Below are positions 19,577 to 30,945 of a stretch of DNA of 64,000 nt, in pieces. Within the stretch, counting starts at the first letter, position 1. Each line of letters starts with the position of its first letter. A program made the translations under genes and the position numbers. The stretch is from Pegoplata infirma (taxonomy: Eukaryota > Arthropoda > Insecta > Diptera > Anthomyiidae): the NCBI GenBank assembly GCA_963921195.1, contig OY992536.1, positions 101,644,778 through 101,708,777 on the forward strand, written 5' to 3'. The notes beneath the pieces are model-generated. The model saw only the letters and a program-made list of their open reading frames with translations, was not told the origin of the DNA and searched no databases.

Positions 19577-21620
19577 TCAACTGACACAACTTTTGAAACC
19601 GATATCTTTCGATCGGGATGAAATTTGCACCAAGGTTAGTCCTATTGGATAGTAGTTCAGACACAATTTTTCAACGAGATCGGTCAAGAACTCTCTGAGT
19701 TAGAGGGTCGAAATTTTACATTTTGGCCAAAGAGGTGTTGATTCTCATCCATGTAACTTCTTACCTATTGTTTTTAGCAAAATGTGTCCCAAAGAGTTTA
19801 GATAGCTATTTCTTCAGTCTTTCGAAAAAAATATAAAAAAAATAAAAAAAAATTTTTTTAATTTTTTTCCTAAAAATCCAAAACTTTTTTGACTTTTTCC
19901 TCAAATTGGGCCCTTTTTTTTTTTTTTGATTCAAAAGAAAGCTTAGGTGATTTCCTTTAAGAGCTGTGGGGTCGCTTAGTGGGATATCTATGAAAAAAAA
20001 AAATTTTAACTTTGGAACACAAAAAACGGTTCTTTAATTTGCACTATTAGGCGTGGGATAGCTAACCAGGTTTCGATTTCGATCCGCGATACCCTCTAAT
20101 TTTTTTAGGTTCGAAAAAGAAAGCGCGAGCCAAAAAATGGGGGCGTCGGGGAAGGGCAATATGGCCCCTGATTGGGGTCAAAGTTGGGCGTAAAGAGGTA
20201 AAAATCCTTAAAAAGCCCCAAAACTCCCCTAGAAACGCCCCTGGAGGGGTGTAATGTGAGACCGACCTCCAATAATTTTCTGTCCCCAACATTTTTCTTG
20301 AACATACCTTACCCCTATTTTCTCTTCCTAAGGGGGCTCCCATACAAAACATTTTTAAAAAATTTGATCCTACCATTCTAACTTACCATAAAGTGCCCCT
20401 AGTGGGGCCAAATGTATGACCGACCTCCATTATTTTATTAATTCCAACATTTTTTGCAAACATACCTACAATGTATCTTTAACCCTTAAGGTGGTCCCCA
20501 TACATTTCTGTTATTTTTTATAAATTTGTTTTATTAAACCAGCTCCTACCGCCCCTACCGTGCCTCCTAGAGAGGCAAAAATTACGACCAACCCCCATTA
20601 TTTTTTAGTTACCAACATTTTGTCCGAACATCATAACACCCTATCTCCACTCCCTAAGGGGCTCCCATACATTATAAAAACATGTATTTTTAAAAACTAA
20701 TAAAACAATTAAAAAAAATGTATGGGGACCCCCTTAAGAGTTAAAAATAAAGGGTAGGTATATTCTGAGAAAATGTTGGAGTTGAAAAAATATTGGGGGT
20801 CGGTCATATATTTTACTTCTCTAGGGGCACCCTATGGACAGTTAGAGCGGTAGGAGCAAATTTTATAAAAATGTCATTTTGTATGGGAGCCCCCTTAGGA
20901 AGTGGAAATAGGGGTAAGGTATGTTCAAGAAAAATGTTGGGGCAGAAAATTATTGGAGGTCGGTCTCACATTGCACCCCTCCAGGGGCGTTTCTAGGGGA
21001 GTTTTGGGGCTTTTTGAGGATTTTTACCTCTTTACGCCCAACTTTGACCCAATGAGAGGCCATATGGCCCCTCCCCACCGCCCCCATATTTTGGCTTGTG
21101 CTTTCTTTTTCGAACCTAACAAAATTAGAGGGTATCGCGGATCAAAATCGAAAACTGGTTAGCTATCCCACGCCTAATAGTGCAAATTGAAGAACCGTTT
21201 TTTGTGTTCCAAAGTTAACAAAAAAAAAATTTCATAGATATCCCACTCGCATCCCACTAAGCGACCCAACAGCTCTTAAAGGAAATCACCTAAGCTTTCT
21301 TTTGAATCAAACAAAAAAAGGGCCCAATTTGAGGAAAAAGTCAAAAAAGTTTTGGATTTTTAAGAAAAAAAATCAAAATCTTTTTTTTATTTTTTTTTAT
21401 ATTTTTTTTTCGAAAGACAATAGGTAAGCAGTTACATGGATGAGAATCAACACCTCTTTGGCCAAAATGTCAAATTTCGACCCCCCCTAACTCAGAGAGT
21501 TCTTGACCGATCTCGTTGAAAAATTGTGTCTGAACTACTATCCAATAGGGCTAACCTTGGTGCGAATTTCATCCCGATCGGAAGATATCGGTTTCAAAAG
21601 TTGTGTCAATTGACACGAAA
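19577..21620. mobile_element. Large foldback element with internal subrepeats
   Basis: Terminal inverted repeats GTCAACTGACACAACTTTTG (left) and CAAAAGTTGTGTCAATTGAC (right). The arms stay paired for roughly 0.9-1 kb (for example TTGATTCTCATCCATGTAAC against TTACATGGATGAGAATCAAC, and GCGTGGGATAGCTAACC against GGTTAGCTATCCCACGC). The inner part is built from units of about 165 bp (GACCGACCTCCA ... CCAACATTTTT ... CCTAAGGGGGCTCCCATAC): three in forward order at about 20250-20680 and two reversed at 20700-20990. About 2.0 kb. ORFs up to 104 codons are subrepeat sequence. Structure resembles FB-type foldback elements; no transposase. Confidence 0.85.
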
Positions 21621-21751
21621 ACCCCCATATATAAAAAGTACCAAAGTTAACTTTTTAAACCCCTTAGAACATAATTTCAAAAAAAGTACTTTTTTCTGAA
21701 AGTTTTTTCCTTAAATTCACATTCCAAAAAAATTAAAAACAAAAGCCTCTA

Positions 21752-22291
21752 CACTCAGAAAAAAAAATCTGTAAAACAACTTTAATTAGCAAACTTAAGC
21801 AGATTTTTATGCTGAAACTAATATTATTACTAAATTCTGTCATTGAGTTTTTGGAAATAACAGAAATAAGTATATTTAATTTAAATTTAACAGAAATATT
21901 TAGTTGTCCTGTTACTAAACAAATTTCAAAGTATTTTTTCAAAGAAAAAATTTTAAAAAAAATTTAAATTTTTAATCAAAAAAGTGCACAACTAAAAAAA
22001 TAGCACTTTGAAAAAAAAAAATTATTGAAAACAATTACAGTCACTATTTTATAAGTTTTAGAAAATAAAATATATTTTAGATCTTCAGATTGTTTATCTA
22101 AAAACAGCGGATTTTTCTGATAAAATCAGCAGATTTTTCAGCTGACATTAGCTGATTTTTCTGCTGTAGTGGCAGATTTTTATTATAAGTGTTATCAAAG
22201 GCCAGGAAAATTGAAATAGATCAAATTTTGTTAGCTTACTTGAGTCAGCTCTAAAAATAATAGTAAATCTACTTATTAATTTTTTCGAGTG
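21752..22291. mobile_element. Element P3: TA-flanked CACTCAGAAAAA element
   Basis: 540 bp, ends CACTCAGAAAAAAAAATCTG and TTAATTTTTTCGAGTG with TA at 21750-21751 and 22292-22293. Many CAGATTTTT/AAAAATCTG words. Same general family as P1 and P2. Confidence 0.65.
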
Positions 22292-22334
22292 TAAGCTAAT
22301 TTTAAGGAACCGGAAATCAAACAAGCGTTATAGC

Positions 22335-23305
22335 TAGGCTGACCATACGTACTGATTTGATCAGTACATGTACTGATTTTTGATCACGTGTACTGATCAA
22401 AAGATGTTGTACTGATTTGTACTGATTTTTTGAAATATGTACTGATTGTACTGATTTTTGATCATTTCAACATAAAAAATAATTTTGTTCGAAAATTGTA
22501 TACAAAAACTTGAATTTCCATAAAATAAGTCATAGGAGTAGTTTTTTATAATTTAAGTATGACGGAGAGATATTTTAAGTTAATCAATTCTAAAAAGTTC
22601 AGAGTTTGTAAATCAAGATGTTCATTAACGCAAAAATATATCTGAGCATGAGGTTATTTTGATCCTATAAATATGAAAATGTTTATATGAAAAGGCGCCC
22701 ATAATATTTGATCTTTTCTAAACGAAAAGTTCACGGGATGATGGATTTTTTATATTTTTAGAAAGATAATGTAATCACATCAATTTAAATGATACTCAAA
22801 TGTTCGATGAGATAATGTCTTCAGAATTTGTTGGACAAATCCCTCAGAACATCATCCGCTATTTAAAAAACATGAGCTTTTTATCTGGGAAGTTTTATAA
22901 AAGGCAGAGTTATCAAAACTTATGGAAAAAAGTCCTCAGAATTTGAGGGATTTTCTTTAACTCAAAACCTGTGGGTTTTTGTTTGTTATAATTTCTCCAC
23001 TGAAACGATCAACATTCAAATTAAGTTGTTTGAAGTCAGTTCAATTTTTTGCAAAATAACGACAACAGTTTAAGGCAGTTGTTTTTAAACCTTAAACAGC
23101 TCTTTTCAAACAGTTGTTTTAAACAGTTGTTTTTACTGAAATACTAATTGCCCCAAGTTTGTTAGTTTAACCGAATTTTTTTGAGTGCTGAAAAAATTAT
23201 CAGTGTTTTGCCATAGAAAAGAGGTTTTAGAGAGGTATTTCACGAAAATATAAACGTAAAAGCTTGGGCGTACTGATTCGAGTTCAGAAAAAAGTGGTCA
23301 CCCTA
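22335..23305. mobile_element. hAT-type element with GTACTGATTT repeats
   Basis: Ends TAGGCTGACCATACGTACTG and AGTGGTCACCCTA (inverted TAGGSTGACCA); 8-bp duplication GTTATAGC at 22327-22334 and 23306-23313. The left end carries about eight short GTACTGATTT units, several inverted. 971 bp, no transposase reading frame. hAT by duplication length and termini. Confidence 0.87.
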
Positions 23306-23313
23306 GTTATAGC

Positions 23314-24370
23314 ATCATACACATTCATTCATTCACTCTACTTAATCATACTGGATACAATTTCTTTAAATATATTGTCATCCCTTAAAAATTATATCTT
23401 GGTTTGTTGATATTAAAAATTTGGGAGGAACGGTTGGTAAACTCCCATGTATAAAAGTTACAAAAAAATACCAAACAAAACACAACAAAAAAAATAAAAA
23501 AATAAAAATATCAGTAACGAATAAACAATTCAAAAAATTTCTCAGTAAAAATCAAAAATTACAACAAAAAAAAAAAGTTATTAATAATTACAATAAACGA
23601 TAACTAACCAAAAACTCGAGGCATTTAGAAGAGCACTTGAAAAATTAATCATGTATTATTAAAAAAAGAATTTCATACAAATGCAATTACGCTCCAGTAC
23701 ACAATGTATTTCCTTTCAAGAGCACTATGGGCTAGCTAGATATAATGGTCCTGATTTTAAAAGCTCTACATTAATGTATGTACATATTTTATGGATTTCG
23801 TTATTAAACATTGCAGCTGAATAAGGGTGAACATGTCATTTGCAATAAATCAGACATGCCTTCCAGAAATAAAGTAGCACCAACTGTTTAATTTTTAATT
23901 TAAAATCGCTTTATGTTATTGTACACCCAAACAAAATGTGTTAGTATATTTTATTATTTTTTTTTTGTAAAACGTGTTAACTCATTTTTAGATTTTTGAC
24001 CCTAATTAAATTTTTTTTTTTTAATTTCAGTGGAAAAAAATTTTGTTAAAAAAAAAAAATTAGAAAAAAATTTATAATTTGTACACACGTGTTAGAAATC
24101 TCACTAAAAACTTTTTTAACCACATTAGTAAGCCAAAAAAGTTTTTACGAAGTGTTTTTTCGCCTAAAAAAAATTTTACACTCAAAAAAATTTCCGGTCG
24201 AAAAAAATTTACGCTCAACAATTTTTAATTTTTTTTTTTAATGTCTTAAAAAAGTTTTTTTTTATCAAAATAAAATCATTCTAGACCAGAGTTGGGCACG
24301 AATCATTACCATTGAGTTTTAATTATCATTAATCTATTCAATGTTAATGATTTTTTATTTTCATTTTAAA
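23314..24370. other. AT-rich DNA without a recognised gene
   Basis: Poly-A/T runs. A (CATT)n patch lies near 23320. A hAT-like terminus CAGAGTTGGGCACGAATC lies at 24291, but no partner end was found. A 60-codon ORF at 23421 is lysine/asparagine-rich low complexity. Confidence 0.45.
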
Positions 24371-25782
24371 TTCTCAGAATCTGAGACTTTTTCTATAAAA
24401 AAATATATCAGAATCTGTGACTTTTCCTAAGGAAAAAATGCCTCAGAGTCTGAGAATTTTTTTCAGTAGAAAAAATGTCTAAGAACCTGAGATTTTTTCT
24501 ACATAAAGATATTTTTTCTATAGAAAAAGTCGCAGAATCTGAGACATTTTTTCTGTAGAAAAGGTCTCAGATTCTGAGACATTTTTTCTGCAGAAAAAGT
24601 CTCAGATTCTGCGACATCTTTTTTATAGAAAAAGTCACAGATTTAGAGACCTTTTTTTATAGAAAAGGGCTAAAGTTCTGAGGAATTTTTTTCTATAGGA
24701 AAAAGTCTCAGGTTCTGAGATATTTTTTATGTAGAAAAAATCTCAGGTTCTGAGAAATTTTTTCTATAGAAAAAGTCTCAGATTCTGAGACATTTTTTCT
24801 ATAGGAAAAGTCCCAGATTCTGAGACATGTTTTTATAGAAAAAGTCTCAGATTCGAGACCTTTTTCTATAGAAAGTCTCAGATTCTGAGAATTTTTTTTT
24901 ATAGAAAAAGTCTCAGGCTCTGCTACATTTTTTCTATAGAAAAAATGTCTCAGAATCTGAGACTTTTTCTATAAAAAAATGTCTCAGAATCTGAGACTTT
25001 TTCTAAAGAAAAAATGCCTCAGAATCTGAGACTTTTTCTATAGAAAAAATGTCTCAGAATTTGAGATCTTTCAACATTAATTTTTTCTTTTTATAGATAC
25101 ACTAAGATTCTGAGACATTTTTTCTATAGAAAAACTCTCAGATTCTAAGACATTTTTTCTATAGAAAAACTCTCAGATTCTGAGACATTTTTTCTATAGA
25201 AAAAGTTTTAGATTCTGAGACATTTTTTCTATAGAAAAAGTTTTAGATTCTGAGACAGAAAAAGTCTCAGATTCTGAGACATTTTTTCTATAGAAAAAGT
25301 CTCAGATTCTGAGACATTTTTTCTATAGAAAAAGTCTCAGATTCTGAGACATTTTTTCTATAGAAAAAGTCTCAGATTCTGAGACATTTTTTCTATAGAA
25401 AGTCTCAGATTCTGAGACATTTTTTCTATAGAAAAAGTCTCAGATTCTGAGACATTTTTTCTATAGAAAAAGTCTCAGATTCTGAGACATTTTTTCTATA
25501 GAAAAAGTCTCAGATTCTGAGACATTTTTTCTATAGAAAAAGTCTCAGATTCTGAGACATTTTTTCTATAGAAAAAATCTCAGATTCTGAGACATTTTTT
25601 CTATAGAAAAAGTCTCAGATTCTGAGACATTTTTTCTATAGAAAAAGTCTCAGATTCTGAGACATTTTTTCTATAGAAAAAGTCTCAGATTCTGAGACAT
25701 TTTTTCGATAGAAAAAGTCTCAGATTCTAAGACATTTTTTCTATAGAAAAAGTCCAGATTCTGAGACATTTTTTCTATAGAA
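24371..25782. repeat. 35-bp double-palindrome tandem array
   Basis: About 40 units of a 35-bp repeat. Each unit contains the dyad GTCTCAGATTCTGAGAC and the dyad TTTTTCTATAGAAAAA. From about 25255 to 25780 the units are almost identical. The left half is diverged, and units at about 24420-24480 and 24935-25070 run in the opposite orientation (ATGTCTCAGAATCTGAGAC). No coding sequence. Confidence 0.93.
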
Positions 25783-25784
25783 AA

Positions 25785-26040
25785 GCCTTTTTGTAGCTCT
25801 CAACACGTAGAACAAGACCACAAAATAACCAAAAGCTCTCCGAGTAATATTTTTGAAGTTATAAAAACCACAGTGGTCCCCTAAAATCACGTATCTCAAA
25901 AACTAAGCAAGATAGAGCGAAACGGACAAAAATTTTGGATCAAAAACTATGACGATTTTTAAGGAACCCAACTAGGTCTAGGGCCATTGGGGTCTGGAGC
26001 TATCGGGTCCGAACCCAATGGGGTCCTCAAATCTGTATGA
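25785..26040. repeat. Dispersed repeat, inverted relative of 1590-1805
   Basis: TTTTTGTAGCTCTCAACACG, TCTCAAAAACTAAGCAAG and GATAGAGCGAAACGG match, reversed and with substitutions, sequence near 1600-1760. A third weak echo (GAACAAAATTGGGTTCAGACCC) is near 62462. Function unknown. Confidence 0.55.
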
Positions 26041-26054
26041 ACTAAGTCAAAATA

Positions 26055-26193
26055 AAAAAATTTCAGTTAACTAATTTTTGGCAAAACTTTTTTGCTAACT
26101 TTACCAAAAAAATTGTGGGATCAAAATCAGCAAATTTTCTTGTAGGTTTACAAGCTTTTTTTGCTAACATTACAGTTTTTGTTTTTTTGAGTG
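26055..26193. mobile_element. Right end of a P1-like element
   Basis: Ends GCTAACATTACAGTTTTTG...TTTTTTTGAGTG at 26193 followed by TA, matching the right terminus of P1. The left part is missing. Confidence 0.6.
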
Positions 26194-26194
26194 T

Positions 26195-26589
26195 AGAATA
26201 GAAGAACTAGCATTATCCTTTACTTTTTTAATCCATTAACGACCACATGTAAGTGTACTTCTCAAAGGGTTTTTGGCGATTATTTTTGTTCAGGTAAAGA
26301 TAGGGTAAATGTGCAAAAAGATGAATTGTAGATTAAAGTCAGGCCAACAAAAGTCTAGTTTTCAGAAAGTCTCTAACTGCATCCACTTACTAACTGTAAG
26401 TCCTCAAAGTAAGTGAAATAAAAATCTCTATTTAGGGACCTTTACTTATCACGCGAAATAAGGGCCATTAAGGCGGTTTAGAGATCTAAATTCTTGCAGA
26501 ATAACTATTATTGAGTTGCAGATCTTAAAATCACAGCGATTACCAAATTGTTTTGGTCATTCCTAGCATAATTATATTTAAAGTATTGC
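26195..26589. other. Unassigned DNA
   Basis: No gene seen. GAAGAACTAGCATTATCCTTTAC at about 26203 recurs at about 34153, suggesting a scrap of a Jockey-like element. Confidence 0.4.
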
Positions 26590-26679
26590 TCAAAATTATA
26601 GCGCACTTTGAATTATTTTTTACAACTTATTGTTTCTATTCAAAATATCAAAAAAATGTCAAGTTTTTTTGTGTCAATT

Positions 26680-27205
26680 AAACATTTTTATTTGACCGAT
26701 TTGGAGCAGTCATTTATGGTTGCTTTCGATTAGATATCCTTCATAGCGCTGATCAATTCACTTTTATAGTTATTTGGTAGATATAAGGGGCACGATCGGT
26801 AGTAGACCCAATGTTTTCAATTGGGTTAATGTCTGGTGACTGTTTTAATATCTTTTGGCCAATATAATTGGGGAAAATTGTTGTTTCTGAACCAGTCCAT
26901 TAAGAGTTTCGCCTTATGACAGGGGGAAATATCTCTTTAAAATCAGGCCTGGGTCGATTTAGACCCAAATATTTGATCAAAATATGAAGAAAATACTTCA
27001 GAAATTGAATCGATATAGCTTCTAGCAGTTGAAAGTCCTTCTTAAAAGAGTAATAAGCCGGTACCATGGGCTGTAAAAATTTGCATATGCTGTAAAAATT
27101 TGCATATGCTAACAGAACCAATACCACGTTGTGCGCTTGGCTGGAACCAATATGGTTGATCCTTATCCTGCGTTGCACATCGAACAAATGATGAATTTTA
27201 ACCAT
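26680..27205 (-). pseudogene. Tc1-type transposase C-terminal relic, left arm
   Basis: The minus strand between about 26900 and 26800 reads a degraded WP-K-SPDINPIENIG motif, the final catalytic region of Tc1-type DDE transposases, followed by frameshifted sequence. The upstream part shares the TTCAGCCATGG... region with the right arm. It would be the C-terminal half of a normally 340-residue DNA-cutting and joining enzyme. Several frame breaks; no start codon context. A 101-codon ORF (26900-27205) is one out-of-frame slice. Confidence 0.6.
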
Positions 27206-27289
27206 TTATTACTTCATTATAATAATTTATTCATGACGAATAATTTATTAGTTGATTAATTGTAAAAATAAATCATTTTTTCAATGTAC

Positions 27290-27790
27290 AATGCAGGATA
27301 AGGATCAACCATAATGGTTCAAGCCAAGCACACAACGTGTTGGTGGTTCTGTTAGCGTATGCAAATGTTTTACAGCCCATGGTACCGCCTTATTACCCTT
27401 TTGATAAGGACTTTTAAATATAAGCAGCTATATAGATTCAATTTCCGAAGAATTTCCATCATATTTTGATCAAATATTTGGGTCTGAATCGACCCAGGCC
27501 TGCATTCAAAGTGATAATGCCTCCTGTCACAAGGCGAAATTTTCGATGGACTGGTTCGGAAACAACAATTTTCCCCAATTATATTGGCCAAAAGATATTT
27601 AAATAGTTACCAGACATTAACCCAATTGAAAACATTGGGTCTACTACCGGTCGTACCCCTTAAATCTACCAAATAACTATAAAAGTGAATTGATCAGCGC
27701 TATGAAGGATATCTAATCGAAAGTAACCATAAATGACTGCTCCAAATCGGTCAAATCGATTTCAAATAGGATTAAATGTATTTTTAAAAG
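27290..27790 (+). pseudogene. Tc1-type transposase C-terminal relic, right arm
   Basis: The plus strand reads, across frameshifts, GGSV..CFTAHGT, EEFPSYFDQIFGSEST, QSDNASCHKAK (the second catalytic D and conserved N/H) and, in another frame at about 27617, a degraded SPDINPIENIG with the third acidic residue. These are hallmarks of Tc1-type transposases. The N-terminal DNA-binding domain and first catalytic D are missing. Stops near 27410 and 27600. Partner of the minus-strand half at 26680-27205; clearly inactive. Confidence 0.7.
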
Positions 27791-28097
27791 CTAAAGGAAC
27801 AAGTATTTCATCAGGCTGTGTTTAAATTTTGATCAACTTTTTATTTAATGAATTAATTTTTTTTAGTGCGCTATAATTATGAACAGTCTATTTAAGACTT
27901 TTTTTATAAAACCACCTCTGATATTTTTATTGTGTTATTTAAAACTGAATTGTGACTTTAATTAAATAAATTTGAATAAAAATTTTTAATTGACACAAAA
28001 AAACTTGAAATTTTTTGATATTTTGAATAGAAACAATAAGTTGTAAAAAATAATTTAAAGTGCGCTATAATTTCGAGCAGTACTTTATTTCAATTTC

Positions 28098-28976
28098 TGC
28101 AGTGCACTATGGTCCCAAATGCATTTTTTTTTGGCATAAATTCAAAAAATAAAGCAAGGTCACTTGGAATAATTCTGGGATGAATTTTATCTCTTAGCGC
28201 AATCAAAAATCGATTGTCAAAAAAAAAAAAAAAAGTTTTTTTTGAAAATTTTTTTTTTGAAATTTTTTTTTTTTTTTTAATTTTTTTTTAAATTTTTTTT
28301 TTTTGGAAAAAAAATATTTTTTTTTTTTTAAATATATTTTTCTTAATTAATTAGCTTTACGGAAGGTAAAAAAAAAATTATAAAAAAAAAAATTTGAAAA
28401 CGTGTCACGCAAAAAACAGCAAATTTTGCCGAAATTTGTGCTAAACTAAAATGGAAATTGTGGGAGTTTGCCAAAAAATGCTGGCAAGATGTAAATTTTA
28501 ATATTAAATATACAATATTGAAAACACTTTCACGTTTGAAGACTCATGCAAGTTCGTGCCCAAACACAACTTTTTGTCCACGAAAGATATAGGCTATTTT
28601 GGCTCCAAAATCCTCATAATCAAAACACCCAAGAATAACGCCAAGGATGCATTAACTCTAAAATAGGAATTTTAAACAAGAACTAGTATCCTTAGGTTTC
28701 AATTTGTCCCTTTAGCCTCTTTATAATTTTAGTTTTTCCCATTTGCCGTTTGTATAACTGTAATATTGATTTCACTCCGGTTTTATTATACGTCCTAAAA
28801 CTTTCAACTTTGAAAGCCTAGCAAACTGACAGTATTGGCACCAAATTTTTTTCATTACACTTTCTTGATAGCTTATAGTGTTGACATTGAGGAAATGTAT
28901 AAGATTTTGAAAATTTGTTAAATTTTATTTTTTTAATTCCTGCCAAAAAAAATGGATTTGGAACCATAGTGCAGTG
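28098..28976. mobile_element. Inverted-repeat element CASTGCACTATGG
   Basis: Left end CAGTGCACTATGGTCCCAAA and right end TTTGGAACCATAGTGCAGTG are inverted, followed inward on both sides by a (T)n-GGCA block. About 880 bp. The left part is long poly-A/T runs (28220-28400). The minus strand near 28550-28640 hints at a degraded coding stretch (GDVL-like words) but nothing I can name. No clear target duplication. Confidence 0.55.
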
Positions 28977-30574
28977 GCATCGACATTGTCGGTGAGAAAA
29001 CAAAGTTTTAAGTTAAAATGCCGAAAGAGCGTTTCGGCGGTAGAAACGCTGTGAAGAGTAGAATATGAAAAATACGCAGATATAGGTAGAGGTCGAGAGT
29101 TTTCCGACTGCCCTTCGACACAAGCTTTGTCTGTTGGCTCAATTATCAGCTGCGCAAGATCATTATGCGTCCCAGTGCCATATTAGTTCTGTTTTTACTT
29201 TTAAGTTGGTAATAGAACAATACAAAAGCCCATTGTGCAATTGAATTAAATTTTACTTGTATAGCAATTGTCTGTCCTCCAACCAAACACCCACATTACA
29301 AAATACAGCAGCTTGAATTTATTAACATCCCCAAAAATAGTATTTATTTTCTGAGATCTTTAAGTTTTTTTTCATATTTTTAACATTCAACAATATAAAT
29401 AATTCTACGACGATATTGTATTACTTGGACAACGATATGTTATTTGGCTCCCTTCCCCTGCTGTTCCACATCTCTTACATTGTGAAAACTTTAATTTTTT
29501 GGCAAGAAAAACTACGTCACAAGTTTCGTTTTTCTCCCCTTTCAACAACAGAACGAGAAACAAGAAACAAAAACTGAAGATTCATCCTTTTAAAACCTTT
29601 AAATCAACTTAAAATGTTTGTATTCTGTTTAACTTTTATTTTTGTGTTGAATTTTGACTGTAAAATAAATTCAAGGGCAGTACCATAAAGAATCTCATCT
29701 GTCTGTCTGTTTGTCCGTCCGTCCGTACAAACATACACAGACACAAAGAATTTCACACATTCAACAACAACAACATGATTGACATATGGTGTTGCCAGAT
29801 TTGAAGGGGATTTTTATTCACGTGAGATTTGAAGGGGGAATTTTTGAGGGAATAATTTCAGCAGGGATGATTAAAAAGTAGGAAAGAATGTACAATTTCA
29901 AAGCACTTCTAAGCTATTGAAAATCCCAAGAGATGGCTACCCCATTTCTTTTGACTATGACTAAAGCTCTTATATAATTTCTTCATTTCTTGTCTTTCAA
30001 ATTTGTCTCTGAAGTGTCCTTAACATCAAAAAGAATTTTCGTATTAATTTTCCACTACATCCTATGCTCGATTAGTTTCGCTTCATGACATTGCAAATTT
30101 CCGATTCGTAAAAAAAAATCCATAAAATTGATTAAAATCAACTTAAGAATAACTACCAGGCATTGCATAAATCGCAAAAATTTTCGTTACGTGGTTATCG
30201 TGTCTTTGACGCCAAAGTTAAGACTGTGGTTTGTGTGCATGAATTTGTATAAGAACAAAACACCAGCCAAAACAACAGTCAGGAGTTTTAAAGAATGAAT
30301 TGTTAATTGAATGGATTTTCTACACTTAAAAAAATAAATTTGTAGGAAAGGGTTAGATTAGTGAGAATGACGCCAATCCCAAAAACATAAAGTTTTGGGA
30401 ATAACATCCATAGAGGCGATGGTTTGGCCCATTATGATTGCTATAATTGTTTTTCTTCCTCCTCTCTGTTCAATTTTGTGTTTTACGTTTCCCACTTCGA
30501 CAGTTTAATGAATGACATTAGTAACCAAGGGTTTATACTCTTAGGTCCTAAAGATCATAAAAAATATAAGATCC
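28977..30574. other. Non-coding DNA, mostly unique in the window
   Basis: No gene recognised. Contains a GTCTGTCTGTTTGTCCGTCC microsatellite at about 29700, (CAA)n at 29765, and GTGTTGCCAGATTTGAAGGGG at 29790, which resembles a hAT terminus without a visible partner. Reads like intergenic or intronic fly DNA. Confidence 0.5.
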
Positions 30575-30945
30575 GAAACATTTAAATCTCCTAAATGACA
30601 ATGCAGGGCATTTACATAAGAAATGAAAAATGTCCTCGACAGATTCATTGCACCATCTGCAAGTTTTGTTTAACATTACCCCGATTCTTACCGTGAGTTT
30701 TGCGAGTTTCTAAAAATTAGAAAGAGTGGTGGAAAAACTTCATCCACAGCGTTCTAATGTGGAAGGCTTGCTACTGCCTTCGCAAGCACATCCGCTTGTT
30801 CATTTTCTCCCTAAGAACTTGTAGTTCTCTGTGGCAGCGGCTGACTACCTTGGAGTTGATATTATTCGTAGTTCACGCCCTTAAAGCTGCTTGGCTGTCG
30901 GTGACAAAAGCAATATCGCTGGCCTCATCGAGATCAGGATGAGGA
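30575..30945 (-). pseudogene. LINE RNase H / tail fragment (family F)
   Basis: The minus strand at about 30945-30870 reads ASDIAFVTDSQAALRAL, the third RNase H catalytic aspartate block (TDSQAAL), and about 30690-30600 reads CRWCNESVEDIFHFLCKCPAL, the Cys/His tail found after RNase H in I/LOA-type LINEs. The region between, which should hold the VPGH motif, is shortened and frameshifted. A 5'-truncated, inactive retrotransposon end, distinct in sequence from families A-C. Confidence 0.65.

Larger units (their letters stand above)
26590..28080. mobile_element. Head-to-head Tc1/mariner relic
   Basis: A long palindrome centred near 27245. The outer ends TTGCTCAAAATTATAGCGC and GCGCTATAATTTCGAGCAG are inverted repeats, and the arms carry the same Tc1-type transposase C-terminal half pointing outward (minus on the left, plus on the right). 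Internal AGTGCGCTATAATTATG near 27868 looks like a further terminus copy. Both arms are decayed. Either a hairpin-like rearranged element or two inverted insertions. Confidence 0.75.

Noticed and set aside
20062..20376. ORFs of 66-104 codons near 20062-21162
   Set aside because: They come from the inverted 165-bp subrepeats of the foldback element; the same peptide appears on both strands in the two arms.
24371..25782. Possible CRISPR array from regular 35-bp repeats
   Set aside because: The repeats are contiguous with no unique spacers, and the context is a eukaryotic AT-rich genome.
28220..28400. Poly-A/T runs as a LINE tail
   Set aside because: They lie inside an inverted-repeat element and no LINE sequence adjoins them.
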